Shown here: positions 8,309-17,458 of the stretch, one piece after another
Layout: every line of letters starts with the position of its first letter
Position numbering within the stretch: the first letter of the stretch is position 1
NCBI GenBank assembly: GCA_040220135.1
Contig: JAVJTT010000021.1
Span: 124,001-188,000, forward strand
Length of the DNA: 64,000 nucleotides
Source: CAJXMH01 sp040220135
Lineage (GTDB): Bacteria; Bacteroidota; Bacteroidia; Flavobacteriales_E; Vicingaceae
Direction of reading: 5' to 3'
Position numbers and translations under genes: made by a program
Notes under the pieces: model-generated
Told to the model about the DNA's origin: nothing
Databases searched by the model: none
What the model saw: the letters and a program-made list of their open reading frames with translations, nothing else

Positions 8309-9281
8309 AACAAACTTCATAAAGCTTTTTTCTCTTTTGTTAGTAGCTATGCTTTTTCAATCTTGGGGCTTTTTTGGTCACCGAAGAATTAATCGCATGG
8401 CCGTTTTTACTTTACCACCGGAGATGATTGGCTTTTACAAAAGCAACATTGAGTATGTCACGGCTCATGCAGTGGATCCGGATAAACGACGCTATGCTTC
8501 TAAAAATGAAGCTCCACGACATTACATTGATATTGATCATTATGCTAAAGAGGGAAAAGATCCCTTTGAGGTAATGCCAAGAAGGTGGTATGATGCCGTG
8601 GAAAAATTTTCAGAAGATACTTTACAAGCTTATGGCATAGTGCCTTGGCACGTAGCCTCTATGACCAAATGGTTAACCAAAGCCTTTGAAGAGGAAGATG
8701 CAAACCGTATCTTGTATTTGTCTGCCGATTTAGGCCATTACATTGCTGATGCGCATGTGCCCTTGCACACCACAGAAAATTACAACGGTCAGCTAACTGG
8801 CCAAAAAGGGATTCATGGTTTGTGGGAGTCACGTATCCCTGAACTTACTGCCGACGAATTTGATTACCTGGTAGGACGTGCTACCTATATTAAAGACCCT
8901 TTAACAGCAATTTGGAAAGTGGTTGAAGAGAGTCACGCTCACTTAGATTCTGTGCTCTTGATTGAGAAGGATTTGAGCAAGAAAATACCTTCCGATCAGA
9001 AATATGCCTTTGAGCAAAGAGGACAAAGTACAGTGCGACAATATTCTCAAAAGTTTGCATTGGGTTATTATAATCGCATGGGGGATATGGTGGAAAAGCG
9101 CATGCGGAAAGCAGTAAAAATGGTGGGAAATCTTTGGTTTACAGCTTGGGTTGATGCAGGACAACCTGATCTTGAAAAAATGATGGGAAATATTTCAGAA
9201 GAAGAATTGAAGCAGAAAGAAGAAGAATTAGAAAAGGAGACCAAGGGTAAAGAAATTCAGGGAAGAGAGCACGATCAATAG
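8301..9281 (+). CDS. Secreted zinc-dependent phospholipase C / S1-P1 nuclease-like protein
   Basis: The ATG at 8301 lies inside the end of comB and is followed by a clear signal peptide, giving 326 residues. The mature protein would begin near W-G-F-F-G-H, as in S1/P1 nucleases and bacterial zinc phospholipases, where the N-terminal Trp and following His bind zinc. Further ligands are in HYIDIDHY and in the helix LGHYIADAHVPLHTTENYNG, then GIHGLWESRIPE. The product should act in the periplasm or outside as a phosphodiesterase on nucleic acid or phospholipid. The C-terminus is a charged Lys/Glu-rich tail. It is the last gene of the gcvT-comB run and converges with the dihydroorotase-like gene 4 bases away. 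Confidence 0.8.
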   Translation: MSRTNFIKLFSLLLVAMLFQSWGFFGHRRINRMAVFTLPPEMIGFYKSNIEYVTAHAVDPDKRRYASKNEAPRHYIDIDHYAKEGKDPFEVMPRRWYDAVEKFSEDTLQAYGIVPWHVASMTKWLTKAFEEEDANRILYLSADLGHYIADAHVPLHTTENYNGQLTGQKGIHGLWESRIPELTADEFDYLVGRATYIKDPLTAIWKVVEESHAHLDSVLLIEKDLSKKIPSDQKYAFEQRGQSTVRQYSQKFALGYYNRMGDMVEKRMRKAVKMVGNLWFTAWVDAGQPDLEKMMGNISEEELKQKEEELEKETKGKEIQGREHDQ

Positions 9282-9285
9282 TTGG

Positions 9286-10554
9286 CTAAGAAGAAAAGCT
9301 CTTCTTATTCCGATTCACCACGCCGTAGACCTTTCCTTTTAATTTCATGCCAAAGAAAGGGGAGTTTTTCGATTTTGATTTTACCATTTCTTTAGAAAAT
9401 ATAAATTCAGCATCCGGATCAAACAGACTCAAATTAGCGACTTGCCCTTCTTCTACTGAATTCAATGGTAAACCTAATACCTCAGCAGGCCCTTGCGTGA
9501 AACAGTTGATTAATTGACTTAGATCAACTTGACCTTTAGTAGCGGTTCGGGCTGCAGCAAAAGCCGTTTGTAGATTGATGAGACCAAAAGCAGCATGATC
9601 AAACTCCTTCTTTTTACTTTCAATGTCTTCTGGCCAATGGTCGGAACTAATGGCGGAGATGCTTCCATCTTTAATGCCTTTAATTAAGGCTTTAATGCTT
9701 TGTTTATTTCGAAAGGGTGGAAGCGTTTTAAATCGACTGTCAAATTCTAGAAGTTTAGTGTCATCAAGTAAAAGATGCGCAGCGGAAACATCACAGCTGA
9801 TTCCTAGCCCTTTCTTTTTAGCCGCTTTAATCAAAGCAAGGCCTTTCTCAGCTGAAACAGTGGCAAAATGAAGTTTACCAGCCGTATACTCAACAAGGTA
9901 TAAATCACGACTAATCATTAATTCTTCGGTCAATTCAGGCATTCCTTTTAGCCCTAATTGAGTGCTTATTTCACCTTCATTCATCACACCACCATCGGCT
10001 AAGTCGGTATTGTGTGGAAAATTCATCACCAATGCGTTAAAAGATTGAGTGTACAACAAAGCACGATGCATCAAATTAGCATTTTCAATGGGCTTTTTCC
10101 CATCGAAAAAAGCAATGGCTCCGGCTTGGTGCATGTCATAAAGCTCCGCCAGTTCTTTTCCTTTTGCTTCTTTTGAAATGGTGCCGTAAGGAAAAAGCTC
10201 TACTAAACTATTTTTGTTGCGGTTTAGAACATATTCAACTTGCGCCTTCGAATCTCTTTTCGGCTCTGTTAAAGGAGAAAGACAAACTCTTGTAAAACCA
10301 CCTTCACTTGCAGCAGCCATTCCACTTTCTAAATCTTCTTTGTATTCTAAGCCAGGATCTTGAAAATTAGCATGTAGATCTATCCAACCGCTTGAAACAT
10401 GTAAGTTTGGTGCAGAGAACTCTTGCACTCCATTTACTTTTAAGGATTTAGCTACCTTTTCAATCTTTCCATTTTTGATCAGTATGTCAAGCTTCTTTAA
10501 ATGATGGCTACCCTGAGGGTCAATAATGGTTGCTGACTTGATCAGTAGGTTCAT
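9286..10554 (-). CDS. Dihydroorotase homologue, probably non-catalytic (PyrC'-like)
   Basis: A 422-residue amidohydrolase-fold protein. The fold is clear: N-terminal ILIKSATIIDPQGS, the strand GWIDLHANFQDPG followed by EYKEDLESGMAAASEGGF, and C-terminal VEEGQVANLSLFDPD. However, the HxH metal motif is H-A-N; the region of the second histidine ligand reads KLHFATVSAEKG where active enzymes have HxxH; and the D-H-x-P-H segment is SSDHWPED. Dihydroorotases use these residues to hold the metals, so this copy looks like a pseudo-dihydroorotase that could support aspartate carbamoyltransferase or have another role. It lies 6 bases after the BatA-domain gene and is likely cotranscribed with it. Confidence 0.8.
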   Translation of the reverse strand: MNLLIKSATIIDPQGSHHLKKLDILIKNGKIEKVAKSLKVNGVQEFSAPNLHVSSGWIDLHANFQDPGLEYKEDLESGMAAASEGGFTRVCLSPLTEPKRDSKAQVEYVLNRNKNSLVELFPYGTISKEAKGKELAELYDMHQAGAIAFFDGKKPIENANLMHRALLYTQSFNALVMNFPHNTDLADGGVMNEGEISTQLGLKGMPELTEELMISRDLYLVEYTAGKLHFATVSAEKGLALIKAAKKKGLGISCDVSAAHLLLDDTKLLEFDSRFKTLPPFRNKQSIKALIKGIKDGSISAISSDHWPEDIESKKKEFDHAAFGLINLQTAFAAARTATKGQVDLSQLINCFTQGPAEVLGLPLNSVEEGQVANLSLFDPDAEFIFSKEMVKSKSKNSPFFGMKLKGKVYGVVNRNKKSFSS

Positions 10555-10560
10555 AATGTT

Positions 10561-12585
10561 CTATTTCAAAAGACGTAGCAAAAGAATTTCTATCGCCAAA
10601 AATACCAAAGCTAGTAGTATAAAGTACTTCCAGAGTGATTTACCTTCTACACTTTGAATAATTTGGTTGGTTAAGCCTTCATCACTTTCATCAAAGGTTT
10701 GGAATCTTATAGGGCTTTGTTTTGCCAGCTCCTCGACTTCAGAGGGAAGATAAAATTCCATTTTTGACTCTTCGCGCTTGTAATTTAAAGAAATCCATCC
10801 GACAAATTTTTCGCCTTGCATGAGTTTATAGTGACCATCATGCATTAGTTTACTACCCAAGTCTAGTCGAAGCTCATTGCCGACATACCTTTGCTTTGGA
10901 ATAAACTCCGTTTGCTTTTGTACCAATCTTACGGGAGTCTCTGAACTTTCTACATTTCTTACATGTATGACAGAGCCATCGAGAAAGTGCAAAGGAGAAT
11001 TAGACGAAATGGACTGTAAAGCCATGTTATAGAGTGTAGGTACAAATATGGCATGACGAATAAAGTTTGAAGCTGAGTCAGAAAGGGAGAGTGCTGATAG
11101 ATAAAGTTTTCCGCCATTTACTCGATACTTATTGAGTGCTGCTTTTCCATTAGAAAAACGAAGAATATTTTCTTTTTCTAATCTATTCCTTTCTTCAATC
11201 GACCAATATTTATTGGCCTTTGGCAAGTCTAAATTCTTAGGAAGTTCTTCAAAAACATTTTCATACAAATCGGCATTCACATTCAGTTGATTCACTTTAG
11301 TGTCTTCTATTTGTAAAGATTGAATTTGATCTAAGCCAAGACTGCTCAATAATTGATTTAAACTAGCCGTTTCCAAATTGAGTGAAGGAAAAATACAAAG
11401 TGAATGTCCAGCCTCAATAAACTTTCTCAGCTCCTGACTAATACCAGAACTTAAGCTCTCTATCTCATCTAAAACGATAAACTGATATTGGCTAAATTCA
11501 CTAAAGTTCGCCTGGTTCAAATTTTCTTGATAATAATCGATTAAGCTGTCGTTTTGAAAGAGTCTTTGTATAGCTTCTGAGGCTTTTCCTTGATGCAGGT
11601 GTAGAACCTTTACTTGATTCAACAGGGGGTAAGAAAAGTAGAGACTATCGTCGAAATTTATAGGGAAATCCTGAATGCTCAGCACCCCTTTTTGCCATTG
11701 TGCCTTGCCATTTCGGTAAGACAAGTTACTAATGCTTGTGTCTCCGGCTTTAACGCTTAGCTGTAAAGGCGCTTTTAACTCTTCATTGAGCGAAAGTTTG
11801 GCAGGAATTTGAGCTCGGTCTTCTTCACTGTGGTTGTTCACCCAAAATCGAATTGATTCGTTTCTTTCTAAACTTCGGTATGGTTTACTAAAAGCTAAAC
11901 TATCAAGGCTTAAATTGCTTTGCTTTTCGGCAAATAGAGGAAGAAGTTGAATCTTGGCAGAATCAAGAACTTCTTCCCAATCAAAAAAAGTTTTTTGAAG
12001 GTCGGAAATCATGAATTTAGAGGGAACTAAGCCACTCTGATCTTCTTCAAAAAGAGCGTTTTGGCGGACGATAATTTCACTCAACCGACGACTTTTGGGG
12101 CTTATCTCGACGGATTGTAAATGTTCTACGAAGGCTTCTTTGTTTACCCAATGCTGTTCTTCCGCTTTAAAATCATTGGTAATGAGTTGAAAACGATCAC
12201 TTGCCTTGAAGGCCGAAACAACTGCTAAACATTTATTTTTGGCTAAATCGAGCAATTGACCGGATTCTGCCTTTGCTTGCATGGAAAAGGAGTTGTCTAA
12301 ATAAATGGATACTCCTTTTTTGCCTTTTTTAAGAGTGTCATCTTCTGAAATTAGAAACGGCTGACAAAAGGCCAATACTAAGGCAGCAATAGCCAAACAA
12401 CGGCTTAGCAAAACCAACCAATGTTTCAGTTTAGATGTCGACTGGGTTTGCTGCTGAATGTCTTTAAGAAAGCGAACTTGAGAAAACTTGACAAGCTTGT
12501 ATTTCCTAAAATTAAAAAGGTGAATGATTATCGGAATAACCAGCGCTGCAAGTGCATAGAGAAATTCAGGATAGAGTAACTTCAT
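10561..12585 (-). CDS. BatA-domain / vWA-like membrane protein
   Basis: The 674-residue frame is taken from ATG 12585; an in-frame TTG lies one codon upstream. It starts with the N-terminal aerotolerance-regulator (BatA) segment LYPEFLYALAALVIPIIIHL followed by NFRKYK, then a second transmembrane helix (about 58-80). A vWA-like strand follows, with the MIDAS-type motif D-N-S-F-S-M near residue 95. The large periplasmic part has no recognisable catalytic motif, and a C-terminal helix (about 650-670) re-enters the membrane. Related proteins sit beside dihydroorotase homologues in many Bacteroidota, and that pairing is seen here; the function is unknown. Confidence 0.8.
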   Translation of the reverse strand: MKLLYPEFLYALAALVIPIIIHLFNFRKYKLVKFSQVRFLKDIQQQTQSTSKLKHWLVLLSRCLAIAALVLAFCQPFLISEDDTLKKGKKGVSIYLDNSFSMQAKAESGQLLDLAKNKCLAVVSAFKASDRFQLITNDFKAEEQHWVNKEAFVEHLQSVEISPKSRRLSEIIVRQNALFEEDQSGLVPSKFMISDLQKTFFDWEEVLDSAKIQLLPLFAEKQSNLSLDSLAFSKPYRSLERNESIRFWVNNHSEEDRAQIPAKLSLNEELKAPLQLSVKAGDTSISNLSYRNGKAQWQKGVLSIQDFPINFDDSLYFSYPLLNQVKVLHLHQGKASEAIQRLFQNDSLIDYYQENLNQANFSEFSQYQFIVLDEIESLSSGISQELRKFIEAGHSLCIFPSLNLETASLNQLLSSLGLDQIQSLQIEDTKVNQLNVNADLYENVFEELPKNLDLPKANKYWSIEERNRLEKENILRFSNGKAALNKYRVNGGKLYLSALSLSDSASNFIRHAIFVPTLYNMALQSISSNSPLHFLDGSVIHVRNVESSETPVRLVQKQTEFIPKQRYVGNELRLDLGSKLMHDGHYKLMQGEKFVGWISLNYKREESKMEFYLPSEVEELAKQSPIRFQTFDESDEGLTNQIIQSVEGKSLWKYFILLALVFLAIEILLLRLLK

Positions 12586-12629
12586 CAAGCCCCGAAATTA
12601 CGAATTCTGTCTTCTTCACCTATTTAAAT

Positions 12630-13991
12630 CTAAGGTTGAACCACTAACTTCTCACAATTTGTTGAACCATCAGCAAAGTGGATTCGAAGTAAGTAGATTC
12701 CTCGGGCTAACTCGCCAAAAGTCATAAGGTATTGATTGGAGTTTAAACTTGTATTTAATAGCTGTCTTCCCTCCAAATTAAATAAGCTCAACTCTTTCAT
12801 TACTTTAACTTCAGACTTTATATTTACCCTTTCTTTGGCAGGGTTAGGGTAAAGGTCGAGATTGATGTCTTTTTTATTCTTTGAGGTTAAACCGGTAAAC
12901 AATGGGTTATAAAGTTTAATGATTTGATTGGGGTTTCCGTTGGTTGCCAAGAATATTTCACCATATTGATTGGTGGCAATGTCTCTTAAACGGCCCCATT
13001 GATTTTGAAAATGTTGAGTTATTGAAAGAACACTATCGTGATCCTGATCAAGCTCCATGGCATAGATCCGTTGATTTTTAAGCGTGGTTAATAGTAAATT
13101 GTTTTGCCATTCTGGTATAGCCGGATGATTGTAATAAATGAGGTCAGAGGTAGCTACGGTTGGAGTCCAAGCTTGAATGGGTTCAACTACATTCGAATCC
13201 AAACAAAATTGTTGTTCTTGGCTTAGGTCACAGAACCCTTCTACATTTGGCCAACCGTAATTTCTTCCACTTTCAATCAGATTTATTTCATCATTGGTGC
13301 TAGGTCCGTGTTCTGAACTATAAAGAATGTTGTTGGCATAAAACAGTCCTTGGGCATTGCGGTGACCCCAACTGTAGATCGGACTGCCGGAAATTGGGTT
13401 AGAGCTTGGAATATTGCCGGTCCAATCTATTCGTAAAACTTTTCCCGCTAAACTATTTAAGTCTTGAGAAAGGTTAACACTCCCGGCATCCCCGGTGGTA
13501 ATGTATAGCTGATTATTGATCAGTTTGATGCGCGCTCCATCGTGATAGGTGTTGGCCGGTATGCTATCAATAAGAACAACTTCACCCACAAGGGTATCTT
13601 GTGTTAAATCGTATATGAAACTTGAAATTCTCTCGTAAAAGGCATTGGATGACGTCCTGTATGTGTAGGCTATAAACACCCTGGGAATGGCGGTGGTAAA
13701 CAACAACTCCATGCCTAACATGCCTGACTCTCCTACTTGTTCCACTTGCGATTGATAATCTAACACCACTTTTCTTTGACCTGTTGACAGGTCTATTCGG
13801 TTTACTCGACCAATTCTTTCGGTAAACCAAAGACTTGAATCTGAAGTATACTGAATCTCCCAAGGAGTAGATAAATTACTGGCAATTATTTGTGTGTCAA
13901 GGGCTGTGTTTCCTACGCTAAATTGAGCTTTAATTGAAAAACTTAGCAAGACAATTGAAAGGCAAAGGAAAAAGGACTTTAAATGGCTCAT
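12630..13991 (-). CDS. Secreted PQQ-type sugar dehydrogenase-like beta-propeller with T9SS sorting domain
   Basis: A 453-residue protein with signal peptide (1-22), a six-bladed propeller of the soluble glucose/sorbosone dehydrogenase family (about 30-355) and a T9SS type A C-terminal domain (about 375-453, DLYPNPAKERVNIKSE to the end). Propeller signatures are LSTPWEIQYTSDSSLWFTER, GESGMLGME, NTYHDGARI, YSWGHRNAQGL, SSEHGPSTNDEINLIESGRN and YGWPNVEG. The His and Asp/Glu residues around HDGARI and SSEHGP are those used for PQQ and catalysis in the family. It is presumably exported through the type IX system to oxidise extracellular sugars; PQQ binding is inferred. It is the first gene of the minus-strand run continuing into the BatA and PyrC'-like genes. 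Confidence 0.85.
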   Translation of the reverse strand: MSHLKSFFLCLSIVLLSFSIKAQFSVGNTALDTQIIASNLSTPWEIQYTSDSSLWFTERIGRVNRIDLSTGQRKVVLDYQSQVEQVGESGMLGMELLFTTAIPRVFIAYTYRTSSNAFYERISSFIYDLTQDTLVGEVVLIDSIPANTYHDGARIKLINNQLYITTGDAGSVNLSQDLNSLAGKVLRIDWTGNIPSSNPISGSPIYSWGHRNAQGLFYANNILYSSEHGPSTNDEINLIESGRNYGWPNVEGFCDLSQEQQFCLDSNVVEPIQAWTPTVATSDLIYYNHPAIPEWQNNLLLTTLKNQRIYAMELDQDHDSVLSITQHFQNQWGRLRDIATNQYGEIFLATNGNPNQIIKLYNPLFTGLTSKNKKDINLDLYPNPAKERVNIKSEVKVMKELSLFNLEGRQLLNTSLNSNQYLMTFGELARGIYLLRIHFADGSTNCEKLVVQP

Positions 13992-14108
13992 TTTTAGTGG
14001 TATTTTGCAGAAAATTAAATTAATAATATTATTTCAGAAACCGTAAAAATTTACATCTTTGGCACAGTAATTGAAATTTAATATTCCAACCAATAAGATT
14101 ATACCATT

Positions 14109-14702
14109 ATGATTGTAAAAAAGACAACTATAGCAAGTTTATTAATGGCCACAGCCTTTATTTTTAGTGCTTGCAACAACACCAAACAAGTTACTCGAGT
14201 TGAAGAAGATGCCGTTATTGACCTTAACGGAAGATGGAATGAAACAGACTCGCGTCTTGTGGCTGAAGAAATGGTCAGTGATATGCTTAGCCGTCCGTGG
14301 TTAGAAGAATTTGAAAAGGGCACCGGAGAAAGACCTGTAGTTATAGTAGGTTTGGTGAGAAATAAAAGTCATGAGCATATAGCCACTGATACCTATATCA
14401 AAGACATTGAAAAAGCGATTTTAAATTCTGGTAAAGTTCGTTTAGTTCAGGTCGGAGAAGCAAGAGAAGAGTTACGAAAAGAAAGAGCCGATCAGAATGA
14501 GTTTGCTTCAGCTGCTACCACTGCACAATGGGGAAAAGAGCTAGGCGCTGACTTTATGCTACAAGGATTGGTTAATTCCATTGTTCAGTCGAACACTAAG
14601 CAAAAGGTTATTTTTTATCAAACAGATCTTGAACTGACAAATTTAGAGTCCAACGAAAAAGTTTGGATCGGGGATAAGAAAATCAAAAAAGTAGTTGAAT
14701 AG
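14109..14702 (+). CDS. LpoB-like penicillin-binding protein activator lipoprotein
   Basis: A 197-residue lipoprotein with lipobox FSAC (Cys about 21). The body matches the LpoB/YcfM family: DLNGRWNETDSRLVAEEMVS, SRPWLEEFEKGTGERPVVIV, VRNKSHEHIATDTYIKDIE, ARAELR-type helix (AREELRKERADQ) and GADFMLQGLVNSIVQ. In E. coli LpoB reaches from the outer membrane to activate PBP1B; whether the Bacteroidota version does this is not established. The COG3014-like lipoprotein follows 9 bases later, and this pairing suggests a shared envelope function. Confidence 0.82.
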   Translation: MIVKKTTIASLLMATAFIFSACNNTKQVTRVEEDAVIDLNGRWNETDSRLVAEEMVSDMLSRPWLEEFEKGTGERPVVIVGLVRNKSHEHIATDTYIKDIEKAILNSGKVRLVQVGEAREELRKERADQNEFASAATTAQWGKELGADFMLQGLVNSIVQSNTKQKVIFYQTDLELTNLESNEKVWIGDKKIKKVVE

Positions 14703-14711
14703 GCCTTCCTC

Positions 14712-16118
14712 ATGAAAGCAAAATTTAATATCGTCGCCATTTGCATGACGGCGATATTTCTTTTATCAGCCTGTGCTACTTATTATCAAAAGCAAGCTAA
14801 TTTTCAAAAGCGATTTGCCGAGGGCAAAATAGAAGCAGCCCAAAGTTATTTGGAAAGCCAGAAAAAAGAAGCTGAAAAGAAAGATCGCCTCCTGTACTTC
14901 CTCGACCGAGGAGTAGTTGAACATATGCTCGGAAACTACAAAGAGAGTAATTTCTACTTTGAGGAAGCTTACATATTTACCCAAGATTTTAGAAAGAGTT
15001 TTTCAGGAGATTTTGTCGAAATGGTGGCCAACCCCATGCTAAGGCCTTATCGGGGAGAGGACTTTGAGGTAGTGTTGATTCACTTTTACAAGGCATTGAA
15101 TTTTATTCAACTCGAGCAGCTTGACGATGCCTTGGTAGAAGTTAGAAGAGTCAACATTAAATTGAATGAACTCAACGATCGGTATGAAGGAAAAAAGAAC
15201 CGTTATAAAGAGGATGCCTTTGCTCATACATTAATGGGTTTGATCTACGAGGCAAAGGGGAACTACAATGATGCTTTTATTGCTTATCGAAATGCGTATG
15301 AGACTTACCAAAACTTATATGCTAAAGAATTCGGCGTAAAAGCGCCTCAACAATTAAAGCACGATTTATTGCGCATGGCAACTTTCAATGGCTTTCGTCA
15401 AGAGCTTAAGAAATATGAAGATGAGTTTGGCTTTGAATATCAAGAAGAGGAGAATGTGAGAGGGCATGCCGTATTCTTTTGGTTGAATGGTTTAGGGCCC
15501 GTAAAGAGTGAGTTTTCATTGAATTTATCTACAGTGAAAGACAAAGGGGGGGTGATTACCTTTTCCAATGAGTCAGAGGGTTTTTCTATTCCATACAATA
15601 CGGCTCAACACAATCATGACCCATCAGACTTTGGCGACCTAAACTTTGTGCGCTTGGCGGTGCCCAAATACAACAATCGGTACCCAACAGCACAAAATGC
15701 GCTTCTTCTAATTGATAGTGCGAGAAAGCAACCGCTAGAAATGGCGGAAAACATTGATCAAATTGCGACTTCTACTTTACAAGATCGCTTAGCTCGTGAG
15801 CTTGCTAAATCTGTTGGTAGGCTAGCATTGAAGCAAGCTACACAAGCCGCAGTTAAAAAAGAGAATGAAGACTTAGGTGCATTAGTAAGTATGGTAAATG
15901 CCATTACCGAAAAGGCAGATACTCGTAACTGGCAAACCTTGCCTTTTAGCATTTCCTACCAAAAAGTAGCACTAGATACTGGCTCTCATTCGATTTCCTT
16001 GGTAGTGGAATACCCCAATCAACTAAACGACACGGTGGATTACTCCTTTGATCTAAAGAGCGGTGAAAACCGTTTTTTTAGCTACCATAGTTTAGGTAGC
16101 AGTATGCCTGCACCTTAG
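14712..16118 (+). CDS. COG3014-like TPR lipoprotein
   Basis: A 468-residue lipoprotein (lipobox LLSAC, Cys about 21). The N-terminal half is TPR-like: LLYFLDRGVVEHMLGNYKES, LEQLDDALVEVRRVNIKLNE and HTLMGLIYEAKGNYNDAFIA. The C-terminal half is beta-rich, with GHAVFFWLNGLGPVKSEF and a conserved GSHSISLVVEYPN ending. The order lipobox, TPR, C-terminal beta domain matches the COG3014 family found beside LpoB-like proteins. It is likely cotranscribed with the preceding lpoB-like gene and sits on the periplasmic side of the outer membrane. Confidence 0.75.
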   Translation: MKAKFNIVAICMTAIFLLSACATYYQKQANFQKRFAEGKIEAAQSYLESQKKEAEKKDRLLYFLDRGVVEHMLGNYKESNFYFEEAYIFTQDFRKSFSGDFVEMVANPMLRPYRGEDFEVVLIHFYKALNFIQLEQLDDALVEVRRVNIKLNELNDRYEGKKNRYKEDAFAHTLMGLIYEAKGNYNDAFIAYRNAYETYQNLYAKEFGVKAPQQLKHDLLRMATFNGFRQELKKYEDEFGFEYQEEENVRGHAVFFWLNGLGPVKSEFSLNLSTVKDKGGVITFSNESEGFSIPYNTAQHNHDPSDFGDLNFVRLAVPKYNNRYPTAQNALLLIDSARKQPLEMAENIDQIATSTLQDRLARELAKSVGRLALKQATQAAVKKENEDLGALVSMVNAITEKADTRNWQTLPFSISYQKVALDTGSHSISLVVEYPNQLNDTVDYSFDLKSGENRFFSYHSLGSSMPAP

Positions 16119-16173
16119 TAATTAAACATTTGGACCGTTTTGCTGTTTCTTTAGAAATACAAAATCAAACCAA

Positions 16174-16608
16174 ATGACTACTACAAAAAACACTGTTGAA
16201 CAAGATAGATTAGCTAATTTACTAACCGTGGGGTTGATATCCGGGATCATCGCAGCGGGAATCAACATCTGTTACATGTTTTTATATGAAACTGCTACGG
16301 GCTTTGCCATGGAGAAATACATTAATATCATGAATGTTTCCATTGCCTCAATTGTCCCGGGAGTTTTCTGTGGATTGCTCTATTTTTCGTTACGTAGAAG
16401 CATGAAATCAGGTGCTTTAAACTTGTATTTATTTTTAGTGGTGGCATTTTCCCTGCTCAGTTTCTGGGGACCACTCAGTAATGAATTGCCTGATGGGTCT
16501 GCCATGCCCCCTGAGTTTACCGGCTTAACCATACCCATGCATATTTTTGCTCCCATCATCTATCTAGTTATGACCATAAGAGCGGTTCCAATTCGCAAAG
16601 AAAATTAA
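16174..16608 (+). CDS. Small four-helix membrane protein, function unknown
   Basis: A 144-residue protein with four predicted transmembrane helices at about 17-40, 52-75, 84-103 and 120-138 and short loops. No catalytic or binding motif is visible. The layout resembles several DUF families of small Bacteroidota membrane proteins, but I cannot assign one. The ATG at 16174 lies 55 bases after the lipoprotein gene, with no clear promoter between them. Confidence 0.7.
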   Translation: MTTTKNTVEQDRLANLLTVGLISGIIAAGINICYMFLYETATGFAMEKYINIMNVSIASIVPGVFCGLLYFSLRRSMKSGALNLYLFLVVAFSLLSFWGPLSNELPDGSAMPPEFTGLTIPMHIFAPIIYLVMTIRAVPIRKEN

Positions 16609-16630
16609 TCTAGAATTTTCAGTAAAAGCC

Positions 16631-16688
16631 AATAGCGCAGACCAATAATAACATGATCAACTTTAGAGAGTTGATTTAAGTCGCTATT
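16631..16688. other. Nested inverted repeats in the 16609-16749 gap
   Basis: AATAGCG (16631-16637) is complementary to CGCTATT (16682-16688), enclosing a 7-bp hairpin ATCAACT/AGTTGAT (16656-16675) with a 6-base loop. There is no T tail directly after either arm. It lies between convergent genes and may help separate their transcripts; otherwise the gap holds nothing I recognise. Confidence 0.35.
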
Positions 16689-16749
16689 AATGAAGGAGGG
16701 GAGAAGCTTTTTTGAAAGTGCGAATAAGAGATTGTAAAAGACTTTCATC

Positions 16750-17454
16750 CTAAAAGGTAAGTACTAAACCTGCACCTAAGTTTAATGCCTGAATTTCTTT
16801 CTCGATGGTAGATTCTTGAATTTGCTCGCTGCCATTGGATTCCTCGACGACTTTACTCTCAAATTCCTGCTGAGTGCTGAAACCTTCAGCATTCAAGCGT
16901 AAACCTAGTTTTCCAACTAACTTAATGCGAAGGTGTAACCCATAATTAAAGCCAAAAGAGGTGGCGGTTGCCTCCTCATTCCTGCTCACCACCACTTGAC
17001 CAGAGTTCATGGTAGTAACGTTGATCAAGGGTTTTTGAGAATTTATGATTCCAGCTAAAAATTTTAAGTCCAAGCGGATAGCATCTGTGCCAAAAGTGAA
17101 ATAGGGACCAACTAAAGCATAGGCATTTAACCAATCCTTAGAATTTATTTCATATTCGCTTCCCGCACCTAAGTCGTTTCTCAGTTGGTCTTCAATGTCT
17201 CCGTCATCAACCGGATTAGCAAATGCACCAAGGTTTGCTCCAATCCCAAAGAACTTGCTTAAATAAAGTCCGGTTTCAAAACTGTAATAGAGGCCGGAAC
17301 TAGCCGTGCCACTCGCAATGCTATCTAATTTTTGATATTGCCCAATTGGTATATTCGTCCCGATGTTTAAGCTCACAAAATGAGGCTTATCTGTCTGTGC
17401 GAATGCTGAAATAGCAAAGAGGCACATTAGAAAGAAGGTAAAGTGCTTTTTCAT
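16750..17454 (-). CDS. Outer-membrane beta-barrel protein
   Basis: A 234-residue protein with a signal peptide (1-19, ending SAFAQ) and alternating hydrophobic/polar strands to the end (LNIGTNIPIGQYQKLDS, GLYLSKFFGIGANLGAF, LNLGAGLVLTF), as in small OmpW/OmpX-like porin-fold proteins of Bacteroidota. The last residue is Phe, typical of outer-membrane barrels. The start lies 4 bases after the stop of the TonB-C-like gene on the same strand, so the two form a small operon. No ligand can be predicted. Confidence 0.72.
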   Translation of the reverse strand: MKKHFTFFLMCLFAISAFAQTDKPHFVSLNIGTNIPIGQYQKLDSIASGTASSGLYYSFETGLYLSKFFGIGANLGAFANPVDDGDIEDQLRNDLGAGSEYEINSKDWLNAYALVGPYFTFGTDAIRLDLKFLAGIINSQKPLINVTTMNSGQVVVSRNEEATATSFGFNYGLHLRIKLVGKLGLRLNAEGFSTQQEFESKVVEESNGSEQIQESTIEKEIQALNLGAGLVLTF

Positions 17455-17458
17455 AAAG

